Origin: Cytophagaceae bacterium UBA7467
GTDB lineage: Bacteria > Bacteroidota > Bacteroidia > Cytophagales > Spirosomataceae
Assembly (NCBI GenBank): GCA_002479785.1
Contig: DLPD01000007.1
Span: 1-31,290 of the forward strand
Length of the DNA stretch: 31,290 nucleotides
Direction: 5' to 3'
This document shows, one piece after another, positions 1 through 7,605 of the stretch; the first letter of the stretch is position 1, and every line of letters starts with the position of its first letter. The notes beneath the pieces were generated by a model. It had not been told where the DNA came from and made no database searches. It was given only the letters and a program-made list of their open reading frames with translations. Position numbers and translations under genes: made by a program.

Positions 1-525
1 AAAGGGAATCTTGGGGAAATCACTTAGGTTAAAACGACCTACGGCACCTTTTTGGGAAGTATTCCAGGCATATTTCGTCCCAAACGCAAAGAAGTGATTA
101 ATCTCTTCAAAGTCGTGGTCCTCCGTCGCCATCCAATAAATGGGTACAAAACGCTGAGCGGGATAGGCTTTTTGAAGCGCACGCGCCAGATTAACGGTCG
201 AGACTAATTTGTAAATCACATACAGCGGACCGGTGTAGATATTTAATTGATGCCCTGTCGTGACGGTAAAGGTATTTTCATCGCGAAGATCTATCGCCGG
301 CATTTCAGCCCCAATGGCGGCATATTGCTCGGTTAAGACTGTCTGAAGAACGTCACGTGAAGCACTGGAAAAACCTTTTTTCTTTGAAATTTGGTCTTTG
401 AAATTTGATAATTGTGGCGCATTGCCATAAAACGCTTTCAACTCGGGCTTCTCCGCTAAATAATCCAGTAGCAGCTTGGAGAATGCGTTCAACGAAGCAA
501 AAGAATGCGTTTTGTGATTCATCAT
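1..525 (-). CDS. bshC: Bacillithiol biosynthesis cysteine-adding enzyme BshC (N-terminal 175 aa; 3' end outside window)
   Basis: BshC adds L-cysteine to glucosaminyl-malate, the last step of bacillithiol synthesis, in the cytoplasm. Reading from 525 down to the window edge gives 175 uninterrupted residues. They contain the family's TGHQ signature at residues 90-93 (in TGHQLNIYTGPLYVIYK) and the strongly conserved stretch PIYWMATEDHDFEEIN at 128-143. Full-length family members are about 530 aa, so roughly the first third is visible; the truncation is only the window boundary. The start is the first of two adjacent ATGs (525, 522). It overlaps the nuoA stop as ATGA, so the two genes are almost certainly co-transcribed. 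Residues 40-48 (SNFKDQISK) are encoded by four heptamers of a repeat family also found near 31080. The family call is confident; catalysis is inferred from homology. Confidence 0.93.
   Translation of the reverse strand, partial: MMNHKTHSFASLNAFSKLLLDYLAEKPELKAFYGNAPQLSNFKDQISKKKGFSSASRDVLQTVLTEQYAAIGAEMPAIDLRDENTFTVTTGHQLNIYTGPLYVIYKLVSTVNLARALQKAYPAQRFVPIYWMATEDHDFEEINHFFAFGTKYAWNTSQKGAVGRFNLSDFPKIPF
381..408. repeat. Four 7-bp units (TCTTTGA / AATTTGR) inside bshC
   Basis: On the plus strand the heptamers TCTTTGA, AATTTGG, TCTTTGA, AATTTGA lie end to end, making a 14-bp unit repeated twice with one difference. The 17-mer TTTGGTCTTTGAAATTT at 390-406 recurs exactly at 31081-31097. It lies within the bshC reading frame and does not break it. 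Confidence 0.6.
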
Positions 526-992
526 TTAGAAGCGGAATGTTTTGTTCTAATGTTATCGTAAACGCTATCTGGGATGGGAATGTTCAATTTCTCTGCGGCC
601 GTTTCTGGTTTTTCCCAATTCAAATACCCTTTCACCCAGGCAAACGCTAGCCCTAAGGCTAGAATTCCTACAAATAATAAAAGCTCGATAACCGCGTATA
701 CCGGAAACTCCGATGCAGCGGTAGCAAGCGATTTGTCCTTTACTAAAGTAGCCGTAGGAAACAGAAAAACTAATTCGATTTCGAATAGCACAAATAGCAG
801 TGCAATGACGTAAAAACGCGGATTAAAGCGAATATTCGCGTTCCCTACCGGTGCTTCGCCGGATTCGTAGGTAGTGTTTTTCTCGACATTAGGGCGGTTA
901 GGACGAATGAAGCGGGCAAGGGTTAAGATCAAGCCCAAGAACAAAATTCCTGCGCCTAAAAATGCCGCCACATAGCCAAATTGCTCAATCAT
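522..992 (-). CDS. nuoA: NADH-quinone oxidoreductase subunit A
   Basis: NuoA is a small membrane subunit of respiratory complex I, sitting at the junction of the membrane and peripheral arms. The 156-aa product has three hydrophobic helices (about residues 8-28, 60-80, 97-120). The conserved loop between helices 1 and 2 carries YESG (42-45) followed by VGNANIRFNPRFYVIALLF, and helix 2 has the acidic FEIELVFLFP pattern (E71 and E73, where E. coli has Asp and Glu). A charged C-terminal tail of about 30 residues is somewhat long. The gene overlaps both neighbours by ATGA (dedA-like stop at 989-991, bshC start at 525). nuoB does not follow; bshC does, so this copy is separated from the rest of complex I. 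Confidence 0.93.
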   Translation of the reverse strand: MIEQFGYVAAFLGAGILFLGLILTLARFIRPNRPNVEKNTTYESGEAPVGNANIRFNPRFYVIALLFVLFEIELVFLFPTATLVKDKSLATAASEFPVYAVIELLLFVGILALGLAFAWVKGYLNWEKPETAAEKLNIPIPDSVYDNIRTKHSASK

Positions 993-1606
993 TGTCTCAA
1001 TTTCAAATAGCCCTTAATCACCGTAAAGGTGGTGATCGCGAGGAAGAATAAAATGATGTATTGTACGTAGTTGATGATACCGGGGAAACTTTGGCCTAAA
1101 TAATACCCTGCTGTCACTAGAATGCCTACCCAGAGCGCTCCACCCACTAGATTCAACAAGATAAATTTATACCAAGAAAGGTGACTTATTCCCGCTAAAA
1201 TGGGCGTAAAGGTTCTAACTATAGGTAAAAAGCGACTGATCACCAGTGCCATAAACCCGTATTTATCAAAAAATTCCCGAGTGGATTCCAAATGTTTCTT
1301 CTTGTAAAACCAGCCATCTGGCCTGTTTATGAGTGATTTTCCAAAAAAACGCCCCACTAAATAACCCACGAGTGAACCGATGACGGCGGCTAGAAAAATG
1401 CTTAGTAAAAGGGAGCTCAACGGCTCCTTCAGCACACCTGTACCCCCAAAAACGCCCGTTAAAAACAATAAATAATCTCCAGGCAGAAAGAAAGCGAAAA
1501 ATAAGCCATTCTCAGCGAAAACAATCAGGGTAATCACCATCAATCCAGAACGGATAATGGTTTCAGAATCAGTGAGCTGATGCCACAAAAGATTTATTTC
1601 ATCCAT
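989..1606 (-). CDS. DedA/VTT-domain family inner-membrane protein
   Basis: A 205-aa polytopic protein of the DedA superfamily, whose bacterial members act in lipid-carrier flipping (undecaprenyl phosphate) and membrane homeostasis. Family hallmarks are present: E32 with the first re-entrant motif LPGDY (41-45), the glycine-rich GYLVGRFFG (81-89), and the second motif FDKYGFMALVISRFLPIVRT, holding R125, P128 and R131 with P135 and G139 downstream. Hydrophobic stretches fall at about 18-55, 65-88, 115-140, 150-171 and 178-200. It is the first gene of the leftward run dedA-nuoA-bshC and overlaps nuoA by 4 nt. The ATG at 1606 is used; only 82 nt separate it from the divergent gene at 1689. The substrate cannot be assigned. 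Confidence 0.88.
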   Translation of the reverse strand: MDEINLLWHQLTDSETIIRSGLMVITLIVFAENGLFFAFFLPGDYLLFLTGVFGGTGVLKEPLSSLLLSIFLAAVIGSLVGYLVGRFFGKSLINRPDGWFYKKKHLESTREFFDKYGFMALVISRFLPIVRTFTPILAGISHLSWYKFILLNLVGGALWVGILVTAGYYLGQSFPGIINYVQYIILFFLAITTFTVIKGYLKLRQ

Positions 1607-1658
1607 GATTTAGGCCGTCATTTCATCTTAAATTAAAATGAAAATATAAATATGGGGT

Positions 1659-1674
1659 AAAAATTCGAATTTTT
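1659..1674. promoter_or_regulatory. Perfect 16-bp palindrome, candidate operator of the metal-efflux operon
   Basis: AAAAATTCGAATTTTT is an exact inverted repeat centred on TCGA. It lies between the divergent dedA-like and efflux-operon genes and ends 2 nt before the TACATTTG box at 1677-1684. A repressor bound here would cover the promoter spacer. No regulator gene is in the window. The palindrome is seen; its operator role is inferred. Confidence 0.4.
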
Positions 1675-1676
1675 GT

Positions 1677-1684
1677 TACATTTG
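1677..1684 (+). promoter_or_regulatory. Bacteroidota-type -7 promoter box TACATTTG
   Basis: It matches the TAnnTTTG consensus of the major Bacteroidota sigma factor and ends 4 nt before the ATG at 1689. No convincing -33 TTG sits 17-20 nt upstream. If used, transcription would start at or next to the start codon, giving a leaderless or nearly leaderless mRNA. Confidence 0.4.
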
Positions 1685-1688
1685 GGAG

Positions 1689-2072
1689 ATGAAAAATGTC
1701 GTTGCCTATCTTCTTTTCGTAATCCTATTTGCCGGCGGCTTGTTGCCTAAGGTGGGTATGGAACAGGCTATCAAGGCGAACGAATTAGTGAAGCATTTTC
1801 AAGATCACAAGAAACAGGCACCGGCCGGGTTCAGTTTTATAGACTTCCTTTGGATGCATTATGCGGCAGATTCGAAGCATGCAAAAACGACTAAACACCC
1901 AAGTTTACCTACCTTTGATTTTTCTGGCGCGATGGGCTTTGTGCTTCCAGTAGCCACTTTATTTTTTGTGTGTGTGGCTGCCCTGAATATCGCACGCCGT
2001 CGCTCAGATTTCTACGAAAACAAATACCGTTTCTCGATGGAGCGTGTATTAATTGCGCCTCCCCGGTTCTAA
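1689..2072 (+). CDS. Small membrane protein of the metal-efflux operon (unknown function)
   Basis: I do not recognise a named family with certainty; short proteins of this layout occur beside CzcA/CusA genes in other Bacteroidota. The 127 aa contain an N-terminal hydrophobic segment (5-19; a signal peptide or anchor), a roughly 60-residue hydrophilic stretch, a second transmembrane helix (82-101, GFVLPVATLFFVCVAALNIA) and a basic tail (ARRR). By the positive-inside rule the middle part would face the periplasm. It holds five histidines (H36, H40, H57, H64, H70), including MHYA and KHPSLP, which could bind metal, though this is only inference. It is first in the operon, 57 nt upstream of the preferred czcA start. 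Possible roles include metal sensing, a periplasmic chaperone or a pump accessory. Confidence 0.7.
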   Translation: MKNVVAYLLFVILFAGGLLPKVGMEQAIKANELVKHFQDHKKQAPAGFSFIDFLWMHYAADSKHAKTTKHPSLPTFDFSGAMGFVLPVATLFFVCVAALNIARRRSDFYENKYRFSMERVLIAPPRF

Positions 2073-2090
2073 AATTACGCCTGCAGATCG

Positions 2091-2102
2091 CGGCATGTGC
2101 CG
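2091..2102 (+). other. Short hairpin CGGC-ATGT-GCCG ahead of czcA
   Basis: A four-base-pair GC-rich stem with an ATGT loop lies in the gap between the small membrane protein and czcA, 27 nt before the preferred ATG at 2130. There is no T-run, so it is not a terminator. It could affect mRNA processing or relative expression, or mean nothing. Confidence 0.25.
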
Positions 2103-2129
2103 TTTATGTAAATGCTTAATTTTATAACT

Positions 2130-5100
2130 ATGATTAATTCCGTTATCAGTTTCAGTATACGTAATAAACTCGTTGTAGGGCTTTTTGTGCTAGGACTTGT
2201 TTTTTGGGGTGGGTATTCGCTGAGTAAATTGCCCATCGATGCCCTGCCGGACATTACGTCGAACCAAGTGCAGGTGATTACCCAATCCCCGGCACTAGCG
2301 ACCTCAGAGGTCGAAAAATTCATCACTTATCCGCTCGAGATATCTTTGCGAACGATCCCTAATGTGAAGGATATTCGCTCCGTTTCCCGGATGGGTCTTT
2401 CCATAATTACCGTCGTTTTCGAGGACGAGGTCGCCACGGAAGTGACGCGGCAGCAAGTCGCGGAGAAACTAAAGGCGGCAGAGCCTTACCTTTTACAAGG
2501 GGCAGGGGTGCCGGAAATGGCGCCCATCACGACGGGTTTAGGCGAGTTTTTCCAATATACCCTGGAAATCGACCCAGCTTTTAAGGATCAATATTCCCTC
2601 GCGGATCTGCGGACTTACCAAGATTGGATGATCAAGCGCCAGCTTTTGGGAATTAAAGGCGTGGTGGAGGTCAGCTCTTTCGGGGGGAACCTGAAACAAT
2701 ACGAGGTCGCGATCGATCCGGAGCGTTTACGCGCAATGAACGTGAGCGTGAACCAGGTGTTTAAGGCGATTCAGCTAAATAATTCAAATTCAGGTGGGAG
2801 TTATTTAGAGAAGGGAACGGATGCCTATTTCATTCGTTCAGAGGGGATGTTGACTTCCTTAGAGGACATTGAAAATACGGTGGTTTCCCAAAGAGGCGAG
2901 GCCGGATTGCCTATTCTAGTGAAAGACGTGGCCAAAGTAGGCTTCGGGAAAGCGGTTCGCTATGGGGCGATGACCCGAAACGGCGAAGGCGAAGCAGTGG
3001 GGGGCGTGATGTTGCTTTTAAAAGGAGCGAACGCAAATCAAGTCGTGCAGGACGTGAAAGTGCAGATGGAAATCATTGGCAAAACCCTGCCGCAAGGGAT
3101 TCGCATTGTGCCCTATTTAGATCGCAGTGTGTTGATCGGTCGTGCCATCAATACGGTGGAGAAGAACTTGATTGAGGGAGGTTTGATCGTCGTGTTTATC
3201 TTGGTTTTATTGCTAGGGAATTTGCGCGCCGGTTTGATTGTGGCTTCGGTGATTCCACTCTGTTTATTGTTTGCCTTTGCGCTGATGCACATTTTCGGGG
3301 TATCTGCGAACCTGATGAGTTTAGGGGCAATCGACTTTGGACTTATAGTGGACGGAGCTGTCATTATCGTGGAGTCCATTATTCACCGGCTTCACAGCCA
3401 TCGAAAGGGCGAGGAATTAAGCCAACACGCGATGGATGAGGAAGTGGGTATTTCTGCCAAAGCGATTTTCGGCTCTGCGGCCTTTGGCGTCATTATCATC
3501 CTCATTGTTTACCTGCCCATTATGGCCTTAGGTGGAATCGAAGGAAAGATGTTTAGACCCATGGCGCAAACGGTGAGTTTCGCCATCTTGGGTGCCCTGA
3601 TTCTATCGCTGACCTATGTACCTATGATGTCGGCCTTGTTTTTAAGTAAGAAAATCAGCCATGAAATCACCATCGCGGATCGCATCATGGGATTCCTTTA
3701 TGGGAAATACCAGCCCATCATCAACTGGGCGCTGAAGCAACGCAAGTGGGTGGTGATCGGTGCTTTTGGTTTATTCTCAGCCAGTATTGCCCTCTTTATG
3801 ACCTTAGGCGGGGAGTTTATTCCAGAATTAAACGAAGGTGATTTTGCAGTGGAAACCTTACTGCCTACGAATGCGTCCTTGTCCCAAAGCATCAAAGTCA
3901 ACACCGCCGCTCAAGCGATGTTGATGAAAAAATTCCCCACAGAGATCAAGCAAGTCGTTTCTCGTATAGGGGCCTCTGAAATCCCAACTGACCCCATGGG
4001 CATTAATTCCTGCGATTTGATTATTCAATTAAAGGATCCGTCCGAATGGAAAAATGCGGAGACGATGGAGGAATTAGAGGCTAAAATGGATGAGGCCTTG
4101 GATGTATATCCAGAGGTAAATTTTGAATTCACGCAACCCATTCAAATGCGTTTTAATGAGCTGATTGCGGGGGTGAAGTCGGATATTGCGGTGAAGATTT
4201 TTGGGGAAGATCTCCAAGAATTATTCGACCACGCTACCGAGGCCTCTCGCTATATCCGTAAAATTGACGGCGTGGGTGATATCAAAGTCCAACAAATCGA
4301 CGGCATTCCACAATTAGTGGTAAAATACAACCGTGTGAAGATGGCGCAATACGGTTTGAATGTGAACGAGGTGAACTCCGCCATCAAGATGACTTTTGCC
4401 GGCGAAACGGCGGGAATCGTGATGGAAGGAGAGAAGCGTTTTGACTTAGTGGTTCGGATGGACTCGGTTCACCGTCAAGACATACAGAACCTGCGCGAAC
4501 TCTACATCGACCTACCTTCCGGCTCTCAAATTCCATTGCAAGAGGTGGCGGATGTGAGTTACGAAAACGCGCCTTTGGAAATTTCACGTGATAACACGCA
4601 CCGCCGAATTACCATCGGGATTAACGTTCGGGGCCGTGACGTAGAAAGCGTGGTGGCCGATATTCAGAAAGTCATGAAAGATAAAATTGTGTTGCCGGCG
4701 GGGTACTATGTGACCTACGGCGGAACGTTTGAGAACTTACAGGCGGCGAAATCACGTTTGGCTTTAGTGGTTCCGATCGCCTTAGCGCTGATTTTTGTGC
4801 TCTTGTTTTTTACTTTCCAAAGCTTCTTAGAAGCCGCCATCATCTACCTGGCGATTCCTTTATCAGCTATCGGTGGTGTAGTGGCGCTTTGGTTGCGCGG
4901 GATGCCGTTCTCGGTTTCAGCCGGAATTGGATTTATCGCATTATTTGGTGTCGCGGTGTTGAACGGGATCGTGTTGCTTTCTTATTTTAAGCAATTAGCG
5001 GACGAGGGATTGAGCGTGGAAGAGCGCTTGAAGAAAGGTTTGGAATTGCGATTTAGACCGGTAATTATGACTGCGGCGGTAGCCTCTTTAGGTTTCTTGC

Positions 5101-6494
5101 CTATGGCGCTTAGTCACTCGCCGGGGGCAGAGGTTCAGCGTCCATTAGCGACAGTGGTGATCGGTGGTTTGATTACGGCCACCTTCTTAACGCTGGTGGT
5201 TATTCCGGTCGTATACTCGATTGTGATGGGCCGCAGAGAACAGAAGCTAAAGGCCAAAGGATTAGGGATGATAGTTTTATTTATTTTGCTATCCTTCACC
5301 TCATTTTCGGCACCACTACCCACTGCCTACTGCCCACTGCCCACTGCATCGCATAGTGTCGACGCCCGCCTGTCGCTAAAAGCCTGCCTCGCACAAGCTT
5401 CTCAGAAGAACGCCCTCCTAGCCACCGGCCTCGCCGACATAAAAACCGCGGAAGCCTTCATCCAATCCGGGAAGGAATTACCTAAAGCCTCGGTGGATGC
5501 ACAATATGGCAAAACGCAGACCTATTACAGCCAGGACTATACGGTGATGGCTTCCCAAAGTATCCCGTGGCCTACGTTGTTGAAGGCGCAGGTGAAGTCC
5601 TTGACTTCGGCAAAAGTGATGAGCGAAAAGCGCTTGAAGATCACTCAGAATTTGGTGGCCTCGAGTGTGAAATTCTATTACTACCAGATTTTGGCACAAC
5701 AGAAAAACCTAGCGTTTTTAGCTGCTCAAGACAGTTTGTATACTCAAATGAAGCGTGCAGCTACCATTAAATTCCAACAAGGCGAGACGAATCGCTTGGA
5801 ATTGATGGCGGCGGAAACGCGCTTGCGGGAGTTTCAACAGAAGCGGATAGCCCTCGAAGCGGATCAAAAGGCAGCTTATCAAAACCTCGCTTATTGGATC
5901 AATGAACCAGGTGAATTTGAGATCGAAGGAAAGGAGCCGCTGACGATGGAATCTGGCCCTGCTGGATTTGATCTCACGAAAAATCCGACGATCGAATTGC
6001 TTGCAGAACAGGTGGAGCATGGGAAATTGTTAACATCGGTCGAAAGGGAACGCTTGAAACCAGATGTTCGGATCGGAGTGACTACCCAGAGTATTGAAAA
6101 TGTAGGGGGCCAAAACTTCGTACAGGCGGGCCTGGCAATACCGATTTTTGGCAAAGGTCAAAAAGCCAAAATTGCCTCAGCGAAATTGCAGGAGGAGGCT
6201 TTTGTTAGCCAAAAAATCCAAACGGAATCCGCCTTGCAGACGGATTTCAAGAATGCGGAGGCGGCGGTAGCGAAATACCGCGCGAGTTTAGCCTATTATA
6301 CCTCCACTGCCTTGCCTCAAGCGGCATTAATGGAAAAGACCGCGCTGAAATCTTACCAGCAAGGCGAAATCGAATATGTGGAGATGTTGCAAAATACGCA
6401 GCAGGCTTGGCAGATTCGCGAAAGTTATATACAAGAAGTCAACGCCTACAACCAGGCGATTATCACACGTCAAACTCTCATTGGAAATGAATAA
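2130..6494 (+). CDS. czcA: CzcA/CusA-family heavy-metal RND pump fused to a TolC-like outer-membrane efflux protein
   Basis: This is a proton-driven heavy-metal exporter joined to its outer-membrane channel partner in one chain (1454 aa). Residues 1-1040 are the HME-RND pump: MINSVISFSIRNKLVVG at the N-terminus, LPIDALPDIT, and the transmembrane signature DFGLIVDGAVIIVE, whose D402, D408 and E415 coincide with the numbers of the classical CzcA proton-relay residues. That agreement is why I prefer the ATG at 2130 over the one at 2112. M1047 starts a signal-peptide-like stretch (MIVLFILLSFTSFSA), followed by a repeat-encoded linker PLPTAYCPLPTAS (1062-1074). Residues about 1076-1454 form a TolC-type coiled-coil/barrel domain. 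CzcA-TolC fusions are known in Bacteroidota. The metal (Zn/Co/Cd or Cu/Ag) cannot be decided. The adaptor gene overlaps its 3' end by 8 nt. Confidence 0.93.
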   Translation: MINSVISFSIRNKLVVGLFVLGLVFWGGYSLSKLPIDALPDITSNQVQVITQSPALATSEVEKFITYPLEISLRTIPNVKDIRSVSRMGLSIITVVFEDEVATEVTRQQVAEKLKAAEPYLLQGAGVPEMAPITTGLGEFFQYTLEIDPAFKDQYSLADLRTYQDWMIKRQLLGIKGVVEVSSFGGNLKQYEVAIDPERLRAMNVSVNQVFKAIQLNNSNSGGSYLEKGTDAYFIRSEGMLTSLEDIENTVVSQRGEAGLPILVKDVAKVGFGKAVRYGAMTRNGEGEAVGGVMLLLKGANANQVVQDVKVQMEIIGKTLPQGIRIVPYLDRSVLIGRAINTVEKNLIEGGLIVVFILVLLLGNLRAGLIVASVIPLCLLFAFALMHIFGVSANLMSLGAIDFGLIVDGAVIIVESIIHRLHSHRKGEELSQHAMDEEVGISAKAIFGSAAFGVIIILIVYLPIMALGGIEGKMFRPMAQTVSFAILGALILSLTYVPMMSALFLSKKISHEITIADRIMGFLYGKYQPIINWALKQRKWVVIGAFGLFSASIALFMTLGGEFIPELNEGDFAVETLLPTNASLSQSIKVNTAAQAMLMKKFPTEIKQVVSRIGASEIPTDPMGINSCDLIIQLKDPSEWKNAETMEELEAKMDEALDVYPEVNFEFTQPIQMRFNELIAGVKSDIAVKIFGEDLQELFDHATEASRYIRKIDGVGDIKVQQIDGIPQLVVKYNRVKMAQYGLNVNEVNSAIKMTFAGETAGIVMEGEKRFDLVVRMDSVHRQDIQNLRELYIDLPSGSQIPLQEVADVSYENAPLEISRDNTHRRITIGINVRGRDVESVVADIQKVMKDKIVLPAGYYVTYGGTFENLQAAKSRLALVVPIALALIFVLLFFTFQSFLEAAIIYLAIPLSAIGGVVALWLRGMPFSVSAGIGFIALFGVAVLNGIVLLSYFKQLADEGLSVEERLKKGLELRFRPVIMTAAVASLGFLPMALSHSPGAEVQRPLATVVIGGLITATFLTLVVIPVVYSIVMGRREQKLKAKGLGMIVLFILLSFTSFSAPLPTAYCPLPTASHSVDARLSLKACLAQASQKNALLATGLADIKTAEAFIQSGKELPKASVDAQYGKTQTYYSQDYTVMASQSIPWPTLLKAQVKSLTSAKVMSEKRLKITQNLVASSVKFYYYQILAQQKNLAFLAAQDSLYTQMKRAATIKFQQGETNRLELMAAETRLREFQQKRIALEADQKAAYQNLAYWINEPGEFEIEGKEPLTMESGPAGFDLTKNPTIELLAEQVEHGKLLTSVERERLKPDVRIGVTTQSIENVGGQNFVQAGLAIPIFGKGQKAKIASAKLQEEAFVSQKIQTESALQTDFKNAEAAVAKYRASLAYYTSTALPQAALMEKTALKSYQQGEIEYVEMLQNTQQAWQIRESYIQEVNAYNQAIITRQTLIGNE
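5314..5348 (+). repeat. Five 7-bp units (CACTGCC type) in the CzcA-TolC linker
   Basis: Units CACTACC, CACTGCC, TACTGCC, CACTGCC and CACTGCA run end to end. Because 3 x 7 nt equals 7 codons, the array encodes a 7-residue repeat, PLPTAYC then PLPTAS. On the other strand it shares the 15-mer CAGTGGGCAGTGGGC with the uxaB-uxaC intergenic array. Confidence 0.7.
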
Positions 6495-7605
6495 GGTATT
6501 CACATTAGCAGCGCTATGTTTTATAGTAAGCCTAGCAGCTTGCTCGAAAAAAGAAGAGGCCACCGCAGATGCGCCGGTGACCGAAATTAAATTAAGCGCG
6601 GAACAGAAGACGAATGCGGGCATCGAATTCGGTACTTTAGTAGAACGCGAAATGTCGACTGAAATTAAATGTACAGGTGTGGTCGATGTGCCTCCAGTAT
6701 CATTAGCCTCCATTTCGATCCCCATTGCAGGTTATGTGAAAACAACCTACGAATTGCTTCCGGGCAAGAAGGTGTCGAAAGGGCAAGCTTTAGCGACCTT
6801 GACATCATTAGAATTCATCCAAATGCAGCAAGAATACCTACAGGCCTTGTCTTCTCAGACCTTTATGAGTTCCGAGAAATCGCGTCAGCAAGTGCTGTCG
6901 AATGAGGAGGTTGGATCGAAGAAGAAATTACAGCAGTCAGAGGCGGATTTAGGAAATGTAAATGCACAAGTGAAGGCTTTAGGGCTGAAATTAGAGGTGC
7001 TAGGATGTGACTTGAAATCGCTGGCGAAAGGAAATATTACTTCCGTTTTAACCTTGCGTTCGCCCATTGACGGGTATATCCAAGACCAGTTCTTAGCGAT
7101 CGGAAAATACGTAACACCATCTGACGTATTAATTAAGGTCGTGGGAATGGCGGATAAGCACGTGGAATTGAAGGTGTTTGAGAAGGATTTGGCAAAATTA
7201 AACATCGGTCAAACCATCGAATTTGAATCAGAAGGCCAAAAAGCCGTTGCCAAAATCTTCCTTATCGCCCCACAAGTCGATTTAACCAACCGCACTACCT
7301 CAGTTCACGGGCATTTCGAGAAAAAATCAGATGAAAAGAACTTCACCGTAGGTCAATTTGTGAGCGCGCGCATCGAAGTAGGGACGCAAAAAATTCCTAG
7401 CATTCCGCAAGCAGGTCTTGCCCGTGTGGGAAAAGGGGGCTTCATCTACGTAGAAATGAACAATGGCGTGATGGCACAAGTGCCTGTGGAGATTTTGAGC
7501 TCAACGCCTGAATACGCAGGAATCAAATTATTGAAGGAATTGCCGGCAGGTAAGGTGGTAACGAAAGGGGCTTCTGCTTTAGAGGCGATCTTCGCGAAAG
7601 ACTAA
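6487..7605 (+). CDS. czcB: CzcB/CusB-type efflux RND periplasmic adaptor (lipoprotein)
   Basis: This membrane-fusion protein links the inner-membrane pump to the outer-membrane channel. The 372-aa product starts with a lipoprotein signal peptide, MNKVFTLAALCFIVSLAAC, with lipobox L16-A17-A18-C19, so it is anchored in a membrane facing the periplasm. A first barrel half and biotinyl-lipoyl-like half (IAGYVKTTYELLPGKKVSKGQALATL) are followed by a coiled-coil hairpin (about 100-165). The second lipoyl half comes next (LRSPIDGYIQDQFLAIGKYVTPSDVLIKV), then a beta-barrel and a membrane-proximal domain. The ATG at 6487 is chosen because it yields the signal peptide and overlaps the pump gene by 8 nt; an in-frame upstream extension would only copy pump-gene sequence. 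It is the last gene of the operon, and its stop overlaps the convergent ispE stop. Confidence 0.92.
   Translation: MNKVFTLAALCFIVSLAACSKKEEATADAPVTEIKLSAEQKTNAGIEFGTLVEREMSTEIKCTGVVDVPPVSLASISIPIAGYVKTTYELLPGKKVSKGQALATLTSLEFIQMQQEYLQALSSQTFMSSEKSRQQVLSNEEVGSKKKLQQSEADLGNVNAQVKALGLKLEVLGCDLKSLAKGNITSVLTLRSPIDGYIQDQFLAIGKYVTPSDVLIKVVGMADKHVELKVFEKDLAKLNIGQTIEFESEGQKAVAKIFLIAPQVDLTNRTTSVHGHFEKKSDEKNFTVGQFVSARIEVGTQKIPSIPQAGLARVGKGGFIYVEMNNGVMAQVPVEILSSTPEYAGIKLLKELPAGKVVTKGASALEAIFAKD

Noticed and set aside
6376..6486. Longer CzcB start at 6376
   Set aside because: It would duplicate pump-gene sequence in another frame and destroy the clear lipoprotein signal peptide starting at 6487.
2112..6494. 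CzcA-TolC fusion as a sequencing or frameshift artefact
   Set aside because: The frame is continuous with an intact linker, and such fusions are known in Bacteroidota; the fusion itself is not novel, only its repeat-encoded linker is.
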